Source: Salinigranum rubrum (GTDB lineage Archaea; Halobacteriota; Halobacteria; Halobacteriales; Haloferacaceae). From it: 64,000 bases of DNA. The notes below the pieces were generated by a model. That model ran no database searches, was not told the DNA's origin, and saw only the letters and a list, made by a program, of their open reading frames with translations. This document shows, piece after piece, positions 8,612-18,014 of the stretch (position 1 is the stretch's first letter; each line of letters opens with the position of its first letter). The stretch spans positions 1,612,001 to 1,676,000 of the forward strand of contig NZ_CP026309.1 of NCBI RefSeq assembly GCF_002906575.1. Direction: 5' to 3'. Made by a program: the position numbers and the translations under genes.

Positions 8612-10983
8612 GTCAGACCACTCTCACTGCGGCTTCGCCCCCGGTACACTTGAAGACGACGGAGCACGATTTCGCCGAAGTACAGGAGTAACGCGAGCAG
8701 GAGTGCGAGCCACGTCCACGACTGCTCCAGCGTCCGGACGCGGGTGGACTCCTGGCGGGCGAACTCGGCGATTTCGGCCGCCTGGCTCGGCTCGAACTGC
8801 CGCCCGCCGGTCGTCTGTACCACCGAGCGTAGCTCGCCCGTCTGCCCGAACGAGCCGTACTCGCTCTGGTAGTTGACCGCGTACGTGGCGTCGAGCACCT
8901 GGTTGAACCCCGTCTCGTTCGGGGTGAGCGTCGCCTGGTAGACCCCGGTCGACGTCTGTCTGAAGTCGACCGCGTCGCTCTGTGGCCGCTCCCGCCCGCG
9001 GAAGACGACCGTCGTCGACTCGCCCACCCTCGTGTCGGAGACGTCCGTGACGCCCTCGCTCTTCCGCTCGGGGTCGCCGATGGCGTAGTTCACCGTCTTC
9101 GTGACGAGCAGCGAGTCCGGCTGTTCGAGGAGCCCGTCGAGCGTCCCGTCGGAGCCGTACGCCGTGATCGTGGCGACGCGACCCAGCCCGTAGCGCCAGG
9201 AGGCGACCGCGGGCGTCCCGTCGCTCGTGGCGACGAGGAAGTCCGCACCGCGCCGGATGGCGACGTCGTTCGCGCTCGACGGACTGGACTCCAGCGTGAC
9301 GCCGCTCGTGATGAAGGAGTTCGGGTCGACGATGGTGAGCCCCTCGCCCTCGAACCGCCGCGAACTCCCCCCGAAGAAGAGGCGGAGCCGGTCGGTCTCG
9401 GTGGCGCGGAAGTACGTCCCCCCCGACTGGGAGGCGATGCGCTGGAGGGTCCGCTCGTCGACCGAGCGGCCGGCACCGATGGTGATGACGCGCGTCCCGC
9501 GCGAGCCGAGTTGGTTCGCGGCGGTCGCCGCCTCGCCCACGCTGTCCTGGCCGTCCGAGAGCAGGATGACGGTCCCCTGCTCGCCGCCGAGCATCTCCTC
9601 CGCTCCCCTGAGCCCGGCGGAGATGCTCGTCGCCCCGCCGCTCTCCAGCCTTCGAATGCGGTCCTCCAGGAAGCCGCGGTTCTCCGCGAGCGGCTGTGGC
9701 TCGGCCACGGAGTACGCCTGGTAGTTGAACGCGACGATGCCGACCGTGTTCTCGTCGCCGAGCTGGTTCAGCGCGTCCAGCGCGATGGACTTCTGCAAGC
9801 GCATGCCGGACTCGGCGCTCCCGGAGATGTCGATGGCGAGGACGACCGTCGCGCTCCCCGCGGAGGCTTCGCCGAACGTGACCGGGAGCATCGAGGCGAT
9901 GGAGGAGCCCTCGTACCCACCGTTCTCGAACGAGTTGTCGCCGCCGACGACCACGAGCCCGTTCCCGTCGATGACGAACCGCTGGAGCGTGTCCACGTTT
10001 CCGATGTCCTGTGCGGCCTGGTCCTGGATGACGACCGCGTAGTACTCGTCGAGGTTCTCGGGGATGGTCTGGGCCTGCTCGACGTCGTACAGCGACGAGA
10101 GGTAGTTCCGGAGGGGGTAGCTTCCGCGCGAGACGTACAGTATCTTCGGTCGCTGCACCACGCGGACGGTCTTCCGGTAGACGTTGTTCTGCTCGAACGT
10201 GTCCGGCCCGCTCACCGTCGCCGTTATCCGATGGGAGCCGACCGACTGGAAGGTGTACGAGAAGTCGACCGAGCCGCTTCCGTTTACCTCCCGGCTCAGA
10301 ACCTCCTCACCGTCGGCGGTGACGGTCAGCTGGGAGTTCTCGTCCAGTTCCGTCCCGTCGACGCGGACGAGGAACGTGCTCTCGACGCCCGCGGCCGCCT
10401 TCGCCGGCCCCGACACCGTGACGTACCGCTCCGGCTCCCGGGTTTCGAGGTCGACGGTGCTGACCGACGCGTTCAGCGAACTCGCGAGGTCCGCGGCCGA
10501 GCCGAGGCTCCGTCCCTGCGTCACCTGCCCGTCGGAGACGAGGACGACGCTCCCGTTCTCCTGGAGGTTCGCGGCGACCCCGTCGCCGATTGGTGACTGG
10601 GTCCCGTCGGCGATGGTCGCGACGGTCACGGGCACGCCCTGTTCTTCGATGTTCGTGGCGAGGCGGTCGGTGACGTTCTGATTCACCTGCATGCTGTCGG
10701 AGCGGTCGGCGAGCAGCGTCACCCGCGGGTCGCCGGTCGTTTCGCGCGTCACCACGGTGTAGGGGCCCGCGGCGGCTGTGACGAGGAGCACGGCGACCAG
10801 CACGCGCGAGGCGAACACGAGTCGGCGGCTCCGCGTCGAGGCGGTCCCCTCCCCGCGCAGGACGAGCCACCACAACGCGGCGAGCACGACCGGAATCGCG
10901 ACGAGCGCCAGCGGGCGTTCGAGCCCCACGACGAGGTCACCGAGCGTCGCCTCCGTCTGTAGCAGGAGCGAGAGCCCCGACAT
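8608..10983 (-). CDS. large membrane vWA protein (BatB-like)
   Basis: A 791-residue protein. Two N-terminal helices (about residues 26-44 and 57-75) precede a first degenerate vWA-like part with LLADRSDSM. A second, intact-looking vWA domain has the MIDAS motif LAIDISGSAESG near residue 385 and a conserved TxxSDG-like strand VILLSDGQDS. A final helix (about 757-775) anchors the C terminus. A family-typical glutamine-amidotransferase-like middle section (ILYVSRGSYPLRNYLSS, VVVGGDNSF) is present. Start and stop overlap neighbouring genes by 1 and 4 nt. Likely partner of the BatA-like protein encoded upstream; function in the haloarchaeal cell is unknown. Confidence 0.8.
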   Translation of the reverse strand: MSGLSLLLQTEATLGDLVVGLERPLALVAIPVVLAALWWLVLRGEGTASTRSRRLVFASRVLVAVLLVTAAAGPYTVVTRETTGDPRVTLLADRSDSMQVNQNVTDRLATNIEEQGVPVTVATIADGTQSPIGDGVAANLQENGSVVLVSDGQVTQGRSLGSAADLASSLNASVSTVDLETREPERYVTVSGPAKAAAGVESTFLVRVDGTELDENSQLTVTADGEEVLSREVNGSGSVDFSYTFQSVGSHRITATVSGPDTFEQNNVYRKTVRVVQRPKILYVSRGSYPLRNYLSSLYDVEQAQTIPENLDEYYAVVIQDQAAQDIGNVDTLQRFVIDGNGLVVVGGDNSFENGGYEGSSIASMLPVTFGEASAGSATVVLAIDISGSAESGMRLQKSIALDALNQLGDENTVGIVAFNYQAYSVAEPQPLAENRGFLEDRIRRLESGGATSISAGLRGAEEMLGGEQGTVILLSDGQDSVGEAATAANQLGSRGTRVITIGAGRSVDERTLQRIASQSGGTYFRATETDRLRLFFGGSSRRFEGEGLTIVDPNSFITSGVTLESSPSSANDVAIRRGADFLVATSDGTPAVASWRYGLGRVATITAYGSDGTLDGLLEQPDSLLVTKTVNYAIGDPERKSEGVTDVSDTRVGESTTVVFRGRERPQSDAVDFRQTSTGVYQATLTPNETGFNQVLDATYAVNYQSEYGSFGQTGELRSVVQTTGGRQFEPSQAAEIAEFARQESTRVRTLEQSWTWLALLLALLLYFGEIVLRRLQVYRGRSRSESGLT

Positions 10984-12785
10984 CAGAGGTCACCCCGTCG
11001 CCGCAGGTAGGCCAGTTCGAGCAGCGTGACGAGGAGCGCCGCCCCCGCGGCGAACTCGGTCACCGACCGTGGGACGAGCCGCGTCTCCTCGCGGACGACC
11101 GCCCCCGCGCTGTCGGACCGTTCTTCGAGCGGCGTCGCCCGAACGTCCGACTCGGGTTCGCTCAAAAGCGAGACGCCGATGCGGCGCCCGCCGACCTGGT
11201 AGTAGCCGGTCTCGTCGAGGACGACGCCAGTCTGGGTCACCACCCCGCTCGGCGTCTGGATACGCGTCTCGCTCTCGAACTGCAGCCGGTCGCCGGCCGG
11301 CCGATTGAGTTCGGGCAGGGTGTCCCTCCCCGCGAGGTAGAACACCGCCCGCTTCCAGAACACCGGGTACTGGAAGTTGAACTTGAACGACGACGACTCC
11401 TCGATGTAGCCGTAGTACAGCACCCGACCGGAGCCGCGGTCGGCGGTGGCGATGAGCGGCGAGCCGTCGCCCAGTTCGACGAGCGACCGTCCCTCGCGGA
11501 GGGGCCCGGCGATGTACGTCTCGGGGGGCGAGAACGTGATGTCGCGGGTCAGCGACTCCGACGCCGTCCGCCGGATGGCGGGGCTCTGACCGGTCCCGGT
11601 CGGCTCGACGAGCAGGAGGTCTCCGTACCGTCCGGGGAGGTTCGCCTGCGCCTGGATGGCGACGCCGCCGCCGCTTTCGAGCACGTCGCGGCCGGCCTCG
11701 ACGTTCCCCTGGAGGAGCCGGGAGGGGTCGAGGTTGCTGTAGACGATGACGTCGTACGAACTGCTGTCGACGGTCGTCGGCGGCTCGTCGACGGTCAGTT
11801 CGACCTCCGGAATCACCGACAGTGCCGTCGCGAGGTAGCGGTTCCGGTCGTTCGTCAAGAGCAACACGTCGATGGTCGCGTCCTCGGGCGCGGCGAGATA
11901 AAGCGTGTCGTCGAGGGCGAACGAGTCGCCCGGGCTCATCTGCAGCCGTGCGCCACCGGCGGGGACGGTGAACGTCGCCGTCGCGACGTCGCCGGACGCC
12001 AGCGAGAGTTCCGCGCGCTGGTTCCCGACCGTCAGTGCACGGCGGACGTCCTCGTCCCCGTAGTTCTTCACGGAGACGGTCACCTCGCGGCCGGTGAAGC
12101 TGGCGCCGATGATGCCGACGTTGTCCGCGCCGCCGCCCGCGAACTGGCGGAGTTCGACGCGGAGGCCCTGCGCCCGCGCGGCCTGGACGGCGTCCGGCCA
12201 GTCGGACTCGTCGGCGAAGTCGCTCAGCACGACGATCTGCGCGTTCTCGCCGGCGATAGCCGACGCCGTCGAGAGGGCCGCGCGGAGGTCGCCGTTCGTC
12301 GCGGTCACTTCGAGGTCGTCGAGGGCCGTCGTCGCCTCGTCGGGCGGCACCGCGCGGGCGAGGACGCGCGGTTCGTCCGCCGCGAGGACGACGCTCGTCG
12401 TCCCCGTCACCTCCTCGCGAGCGGCGGCGACGGCCTGTCCGAAGCGGCTCGCCCCGCCGTCTGTGGTCGTCATCGACCCGCTCCCGTCGACGACGAGCAC
12501 CGTCTCTTCGACCGTGGTCTCCTCCGAAACCGAGACGTACGGCGTCGCGAGCGACGTCGCCAACAACACCAGCGCGACCACCTGGATGAGCAACAGCAGG
12601 CTCCGGAGCAGTCGTTCGAGGATCGGACTCGACGCCGACTGCCCGAGCTGCTCCGTGAGGAACTGGAGCGTGGGCAGTTCGACGCGTTCGGGCTCGGGCT
12701 TGATGAGGTACAGCACCACCAGTGGCGGCACCGTCAGGAGGGCCAGAAGCCCGAGCGGCGTGAGAAAGACGTCGGAGAGGACCAT
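10983..12785 (-). CDS. BatA-type vWA membrane protein
   Basis: A 600-residue protein and first gene of the operon. The N terminus is a typical aerotolerance-regulator (BatA) domain: a helix at 6-28, then PEPERVELPTLQFL and a second helix at about 64-84. The vWA domain follows with VLVVDGSGSM (MIDAS DxSGS, about residues 97-105) and IVVLSDFADES. The C-terminal half resembles a beta-sandwich plus amidotransferase-like region, ending in a helix at about 578-596. TATA-like CATAAAACCA at 12814-12823 lies about 30 nt upstream, so the operon is probably transcribed from here. It is coupled to the next gene by a TGATG overlap. Confidence 0.82.
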   Translation of the reverse strand: MVLSDVFLTPLGLLALLTVPPLVVLYLIKPEPERVELPTLQFLTEQLGQSASSPILERLLRSLLLLIQVVALVLLATSLATPYVSVSEETTVEETVLVVDGSGSMTTTDGGASRFGQAVAAAREEVTGTTSVVLAADEPRVLARAVPPDEATTALDDLEVTATNGDLRAALSTASAIAGENAQIVVLSDFADESDWPDAVQAARAQGLRVELRQFAGGGADNVGIIGASFTGREVTVSVKNYGDEDVRRALTVGNQRAELSLASGDVATATFTVPAGGARLQMSPGDSFALDDTLYLAAPEDATIDVLLLTNDRNRYLATALSVIPEVELTVDEPPTTVDSSSYDVIVYSNLDPSRLLQGNVEAGRDVLESGGGVAIQAQANLPGRYGDLLLVEPTGTGQSPAIRRTASESLTRDITFSPPETYIAGPLREGRSLVELGDGSPLIATADRGSGRVLYYGYIEESSSFKFNFQYPVFWKRAVFYLAGRDTLPELNRPAGDRLQFESETRIQTPSGVVTQTGVVLDETGYYQVGGRRIGVSLLSEPESDVRATPLEERSDSAGAVVREETRLVPRSVTEFAAGAALLVTLLELAYLRRRGDL

Positions 12786-12813
12786 TGGCAGGGGGAATGA
12801 GCCGGGTACGTAT

Positions 12814-12823
12814 TGGTTTTATG
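12814..12823 (-). promoter_or_regulatory. promoter of the vWA/MoxR operon
   Basis: On the minus strand CATAAAACCA sits 29-38 nt upstream of the ATG at 12785, the spacing of an archaeal TATA box for a leaderless or near-leaderless transcript. Confidence 0.4.
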
Positions 12824-12959
12824 CTGTGTGTCGTCGATATCCACCCGACGGCTCGCGGCGTCGAACAGCGTTATCGTCCGTGACATACTTTCTTCGGCCA
12901 CTATCCATCACACTGATAACAAGGTCAACCGAGGGTTATATTCCTCCTTTTTTTCAAAC

Positions 12960-12969
12960 AAGATATATA
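12960..12969 (+). promoter_or_regulatory. promoter of the glycan operon
   Basis: The TATA-like sequence AAGATATATAC lies about 30 nt before ATG 12996, within an unusually AT-rich 60-nt patch (12925-12970). It supports 12996 as the start rather than an in-frame codon further upstream. Confidence 0.5.
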
Positions 12970-12995
12970 CCCAAGTCAGACGACAGTCCACACCA

Positions 12996-13787
12996 ATGGA
13001 ACCTCCCTCCAGTTCGTCCACAGCCCGGAGCGAACCCGCTCCGGAGACGGACAGCGTTGCTGATCTCTCTCGGGAGTCGACCGACGAGGTAGTGCCGCGG
13101 TCGGTCTCGATAGTCGTCCCGACGTTCAACGAGGCGGAGAACGTCGAACGCGTCATCGCGCGGTGTCGACAGGCGATGGACGGGCGGGATTACGAACTCC
13201 TCATCGTCGACGACGACTCGCCCGACGGCACCTGGCGCGTCGCCGAGACGGCGAGCGAGGACATCGACGAGGTCCGCGTGTTCAGGCGGCAGTCGGAGCG
13301 TGGACTCGGTACGGCGGTCGTTCACGGGTTCGAACGGGCGACGAAGGACTTCTGCGTCGTCATCGACGCCGACCTCCAGCACCCCCCTGAACTCATCCCC
13401 GAACTGGCGAACCACGTCACCGAGTACGTCGACGTCGTCATCGGAAGCCGATACCGTAAGGGCGGGCGCGTGGTGAACTGGCCGCTCAGTCGCCAGCTCA
13501 TCAGCCGCGGCGCCATCGCGCTCACGAAGCTCTGTCTCGCGGAGACGCGGGGGCTCAACGACCCCCTCAGCGGCTTCTTTCTCGTCCGCCGGTCCGTCAT
13601 CGACGACGCCGACCTCGACCCGATGGGCTACAAGATCCTCTTAGAGGTGCTCGTCGAGTGTGAGTACGGCCACGTCGTCGAGGTGCCGTACCAGTTCGAC
13701 GAGCGGCGCTTCGGCCAGTCGAAGCTCACGACGGACTCCTGTCGAGCGTTCGTCGAGCACCTCATGACGCTGCGGAGTCGAGCATGA
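12996..13787 (+). CDS. GT2 polyprenol-phosphate mannosyltransferase-like protein
   Basis: A 263-residue GT-A fold enzyme of the dolichol-phosphate mannosyltransferase group, lacking the C-terminal membrane domain some members have. SIVVPTFNEAENVERVI, then LLIVDDDSPDGTW and VVIDADLQHPPELIPEL supply the nucleotide-sugar and metal-binding acidic motifs; NDPLSGFFLVRR is the QxxRW-region equivalent of this subfamily. It would transfer mannose or another hexose from a nucleotide sugar to dolichyl phosphate on the cytoplasmic face. The 30 N-terminal residues are Ser-rich and disordered. It overlaps the next gene by 4 nt and opens a five-gene surface-glycan locus. Confidence 0.85.
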   Translation: MEPPSSSSTARSEPAPETDSVADLSRESTDEVVPRSVSIVVPTFNEAENVERVIARCRQAMDGRDYELLIVDDDSPDGTWRVAETASEDIDEVRVFRRQSERGLGTAVVHGFERATKDFCVVIDADLQHPPELIPELANHVTEYVDVVIGSRYRKGGRVVNWPLSRQLISRGAIALTKLCLAETRGLNDPLSGFFLVRRSVIDDADLDPMGYKILLEVLVECEYGHVVEVPYQFDERRFGQSKLTTDSCRAFVEHLMTLRSRA

Positions 13788-14947
13788 GTCGGCGGGTCGC
13801 CCTGTGTACCCACTTCTCGGTCGAGCACTTCCGCGGCGGCGAGAAGTGGGTCGCCGACGTCGCGAACCGACTCGCCGCCGACGGCGTCGACGTCGACGTC
13901 TACGCGTTACCGTACGCCCCCGGCGGCGAGCGCCGCGTCGACGCCCGGGACGTGCTCGACGACGGCGTCGGCTACACCGAGGGGTGGCGACACGACGTCT
14001 CGGGGTACGACACGGCCTACGTGATGTACACGCCGGGAATGGGGCTGTGCTTCTCCATCTCGTCCGGCACGCGGACCATCGCCGGCATCCACTCGTGGGC
14101 GTTCATCACCGACAAACTGTTCGAGTCCCACTACGGCGTGGCGCCGACCGCCGCGAAGCTCTGTTACCGGCTCGTGGGAGCGAACGAACTCCGCCGGTAC
14201 GACGTCGTCCACGCGGTCTCGCGGGTGTTCGACTCGCCGCACCCCGAGACGACGTACGTCCCGAACTTCGTCGACACGACCCGCTTCCGGCCGGGCCGCG
14301 CCCCCCTGCACGAGGAGTTCACCGTCCTGGTCACCGCCGCACACATCCGCGAGAAGGGGTGGGACGTCGTCCAGCAGGTCGCGGACCGCCTCCCCGCGGA
14401 CGTCCGACTCGCCACGACCGGCGAGTGCTCCCACCCGCACATCGACGCGCTCGGCTTCCTCGACGAGGACGAACTCGCCGACGCGTACGCGGCGGCGCAC
14501 CTCGTTCTCCACCCGACCCGAGTGGACACAGACAGCATGGTGATCAACGAGGCGCTCGCCTCGGGGACGCCCGTCATCTCGTCGCCGCTGCCGACGCACG
14601 TCCGGACAGACGAGGCCGCGATGCACGCCAACTCGGCGTCGGAGATCGTCGACCGCATCACCGACCTCGCCGAGGAGTTCCGCACCGACCGCGCGCGCTA
14701 CGACGCGCGGTGTGCGCTGGCACGCCAGCACGGGCGCAACCGGGACGCGGAACTCGTCTACCGGCGACTCCGCCGACTCCTGTTCCCCGACTGGATTCCC
14801 GATTCCGCGGACGCGACCGACCCGACGGAACCGACGACGGTGACCGGCGTCACCACAGACACGGGAGACGCAGCGCCCGACACGCCGACGCACGCGCTCG
14901 GAAACGGTGACGGGCAGACGAGCCACGAGGGCACCACGACCCAATGA
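13784..14947 (+). CDS. GT4-like glycosyltransferase
   Basis: A 387-residue GT-B type glycosyltransferase. The N-terminal domain begins VALCTHFSVEHFRGGEKWVADVANRLA; the C-terminal domain holds FTVLVTAAHIREKGWDVVQQVA and the donor-binding segment HPTRVDTDSMVINEALASGTPVISS, in which the acidic residue of the usual EGF/EAL motif is met by NEALASG. The last 50 residues are a Thr/Asp-rich disordered tail. It overlaps both neighbours by 4 nt, so it is translationally coupled with the GT2 gene and the GtrA-DUF2079 gene, pointing to one glycan assembly pathway. The sugar is not identifiable. Confidence 0.82.
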   Translation: MSRRVALCTHFSVEHFRGGEKWVADVANRLAADGVDVDVYALPYAPGGERRVDARDVLDDGVGYTEGWRHDVSGYDTAYVMYTPGMGLCFSISSGTRTIAGIHSWAFITDKLFESHYGVAPTAAKLCYRLVGANELRRYDVVHAVSRVFDSPHPETTYVPNFVDTTRFRPGRAPLHEEFTVLVTAAHIREKGWDVVQQVADRLPADVRLATTGECSHPHIDALGFLDEDELADAYAAAHLVLHPTRVDTDSMVINEALASGTPVISSPLPTHVRTDEAAMHANSASEIVDRITDLAEEFRTDRARYDARCALARQHGRNRDAELVYRRLRRLLFPDWIPDSADATDPTEPTTVTGVTTDTGDAAPDTPTHALGNGDGQTSHEGTTTQ

Positions 14948-17900
14948 GCGGCACTCACCTCGTCGAGGAGTATCTCGCCCCCGGGTCGCGGAACCGACGC
15001 CTCCTGCAGTACGTCCTCGTCGGTGCGCTCGGTCTCGGCGTCAACCAGGGCGTCCTCTTTCTCGCCACGGGCGTCGCCGGCCTCTCGTACGTCATCGGCG
15101 GCACCCTGAGCCGCGTCCTCAGCGTGCTGGTGAACTACGCGGTCAACGACGCGTGGACCTGGGGCGGGCGCGGCGACCCCGGCCCCCGGGAGTACGTCGT
15201 CCGCGGCTTCAAATACGTGCTCACGCGAATCGTCGGCATCGGCATCGGCCTCGGGGCGCTCGTCCTGTTCGTCGAACTCCTCAGCCTTCACTACCTCGTC
15301 GCGAACGTCCTCGCCGTCGGCGTGGGCATCGCGTGGGGGTTCGGGGCGAGCGAACGCTGGGTCTGGCGCTCCGACGACGCGGCCCCGACGCGCCTCGGTC
15401 GCCTCCTCGGACGGCTGCAGGCGCGGCTGGCCGGTCAGGACGACTCCGACCCCGCCGACCGTCGGACGAAGAGCGAGCGTCTCGGCGACCGTCGGGTCCG
15501 TGATTCGTCGACCGTCTCGATCGTACGACGGCGTCTCGGCCGGATCGGGGACCGGTTCGACCGCCTCGCCGAGCGGACTAGTCGCTCGGTCACTCCGGCG
15601 GTGCGACGGGGGCTCGACCGACTCGACCGCGTGGTCGTCCCGCCGGTGCGACGGGGGCTCGACCGACTCGGTGCCCTGCTCAACCGGTTCGCCGACCGCC
15701 TCGGCCGCGCTCGGACGGCGACTCCCGACCAGGGCGCACCGGCGGTCGACGGCGGACAGGTCCAGCGCCACGTCCCGACCCTCGACCGGTACGAACTCCG
15801 CGAGCGTCTCGTCGGCATGGACCGCGCCACGATCGCCGTGTTCGCGCTCGCCGGCGGCCTCTTCGTCGCCTTCACCGTGTACACCTCGCTCCTGTACCGG
15901 GGGTACCAGCTCACCGGGGCGGACTTCGGGTCGTACCTCCACATGTTCTGGACGACCGTCAACGGCCACGGCTTCCTCCAGCAGGGGAAGTTCCGCGCCG
16001 GCCACCCGAGCGGCGTCTACTGGGGGCACACTTCTCGCTCACGCTGCTCGCGTACCTCCCGTTCTTCGCCATCTGGCAGTCGCCGTACGCGCTCCTCGTG
16101 GCGAAGTCGTTCGTGCTCGCGGTGAGCGTCCCCCTCCTGTGGTTCGTCGCGCGCGAGCACATCGAGAGCAAACGGCTCGCCGGCCTGGTCGTCCTCTCGT
16201 ACGCGTTCAACCCGTTCCTCTGGTCGGCGTGGGCGTTCGACTTCCAGGAGCAGTCCCTGTTGCCGCTGTTGGTGTTCGTCGGCTACCTGCTGTACGCCCG
16301 CGGCCGCCGGGTCGGCTTCCTCGTCTTCCTCCTGCTCGCGATGTTCACGAACGAGTTCGTCGTCCCCGTCTCGCTCGGCTTCCTCCTCGGCCTCGCCGTG
16401 AGCAGCCTGCGGGACGGCGCGCTCGACCGCCGCGCCCTCCAGACGGTGGCCGCGGGAATCGGACTGGCCGTCTTCGCCCACGTCGTCGCGGGCTTCGTCA
16501 TGGGCCAGTTCAGCACGGTCAGCGGCGTCCCGGTCCGCGTCCTCGCCCCGCCGTTCCAGCCGCTGGTCGAGGGGTCGCGCGTCTCGCTCGGACAGCTGAT
16601 CCCCATCGCCATCATGAACCCCGACGTCGCGTTCCGGGCGCTCACGGTCGACATCCAGCGGAAGGTGATCTACCTCATCGCCTTCTCGTTGCCCCTGCTG
16701 TTCGTCGCGTACGCCGACGAGGTGACGCTCGGCTCGCTCGCACCCTTTGTCGGCTTCGCCTGGCTCGTCTCGAACCGCGGGTCGTACGTCACGTTCCGGG
16801 CGCACTACCCGCTCTACCTGCTTCCGTTCGTCTACATCGGCGCGGTCCGGGCGCTCGCACGGTGGGAACACCTCCTCCCCCGACCGTCGACGCTCTCCGC
16901 GGTCGAACTCCCCTGGACGACGGCCGCGAAACTGGCCGTCGCCATCCTCCTCGTCAACGCCGGGGCGTTCGTCGTCATCGGCGGCGGGAACATGAAGCCG
17001 GTCGACTCGAAGACCGACCACCACGAGGTCATCCAGGCGGGGCTGGCCGCCGTTCCACAAGACGCTTCGGTCGTCACCCAGAACGACCTCTACCCGCACA
17101 TGGCCCGCCGGCCCGACTCCTCGTTCATCGTGACGCCGTACGAGTTCGACCGGTACGAACGCGAAATCGGCCCGATCACGCCGGAGTACATCGTCTACGA
17201 CACCGAACTCCGCGGCTTCTGGGTCGACCAGGTGCTCGACTCGTTCGACTCGCGCGTCGGCACCGAGTACCAGCTCTACCGGTACGAGGACGGCTTCTGG
17301 GTGTTCAAGCGCGGCTACGAGGGGACCCCGACCGCCCTCACCACCGACCGAGAACTCACCTGGGTGACCGACGACCACACGTTCGAACCGGGCGTGTTCA
17401 CGACGGAGTCCACGACGGAAGTCAGCGACTTCCTCGTCAGCCAGAACGGTGACGCCGGCGAGCGCATCTGGTACGGTCCGTACGCCGTGTTCGCACCCGG
17501 CACCTACACGGCGACCTTCCAGGTGTACGCGACGGGCACCGGTGACCGTCCGGCCGCGACAGTCGACGTCGCCGTCGGCGAGAACCACCGCGTCGTCGCC
17601 ACCGAGCAGGTCGCCTCCGAACCCGGCGTCCAGGAGGTCACCGTCGCGTTCACGCTCGACCGCCCGACCAGCAAGGTCGAGTTCCGCGGCGCGCACGCCG
17701 CCCCCGGCGGAACGGTCGCCTTCGGCGGCGTCACCGTCGAGAGACAGGACGCTGCGGCCTCGTCGGACGCCGATGCGGCCTCGTCGGACACCGACGCGAC
17801 CCTGACGGACGGCGATTCGACCGCGGCGGCCTCGACCAGCGCGAGCGTCGCCGCCGACCACGGCGCCGTCGCCGTCGAGAACGGCGCTGTCGCCGCTGAC

Positions 17901-18014
17901 CATGGCGCCGTCGCCGCCGCAGTCGACCAGACGCCGCTCGACCGACAGACGCAGACGCACAGCCCCCGACTGACCACCGACTCACTCACCACTGCAACGG
18001 AGCCACTCCGATGA
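14944..18014 (+). pseudogene. GtrA-DUF2079 fusion membrane protein, frameshifted at 16022-16026
   Basis: A roughly 1020-residue reading frame broken by one missing base. Residues 20-140 are a four-helix GtrA domain (polyprenol-linked sugar flipping). A charged linker contains a 15-residue repeat (VRRGLDRLDRVVVPP). DUF2079 begins near residue 290 with TGADFGSYLHMFWTTVNG, and its multi-helix part resembles the separate DUF2079 protein at 19442. At a G5 run (16022-16026) the frame shifts: one extra G would give YWGAHFSLTLLAYLPFF, matching YWGGHFTLTLLAFLPLF of the paralogue. The second part continues to 18014 with a C-terminal beta domain and an Asp/Ala-rich tail. Both halves look conserved, so either a sequencing error or a recent mutation. 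It overlaps both neighbours by 4 nt. Confidence 0.8.
15599..15670 (+). repeat. 45-nt-period direct repeat in the linker
   Basis: Two identical 27-nt copies lie at 15599-15625 and 15644-15670, 45 nt apart, beginning CGGTGCGACGGGGGCTCGAC. They encode VRRGLDRL twice in the GtrA-DUF2079 linker. Confidence 0.7.

Noticed and set aside
16022-16026. Programmed ribosomal frameshifting in the GtrA-DUF2079 gene
   Set aside because: No slippery heptamer with a following structure is evident, and similar one-base gaps recur in many unrelated genes of the window, which favours sequence error.
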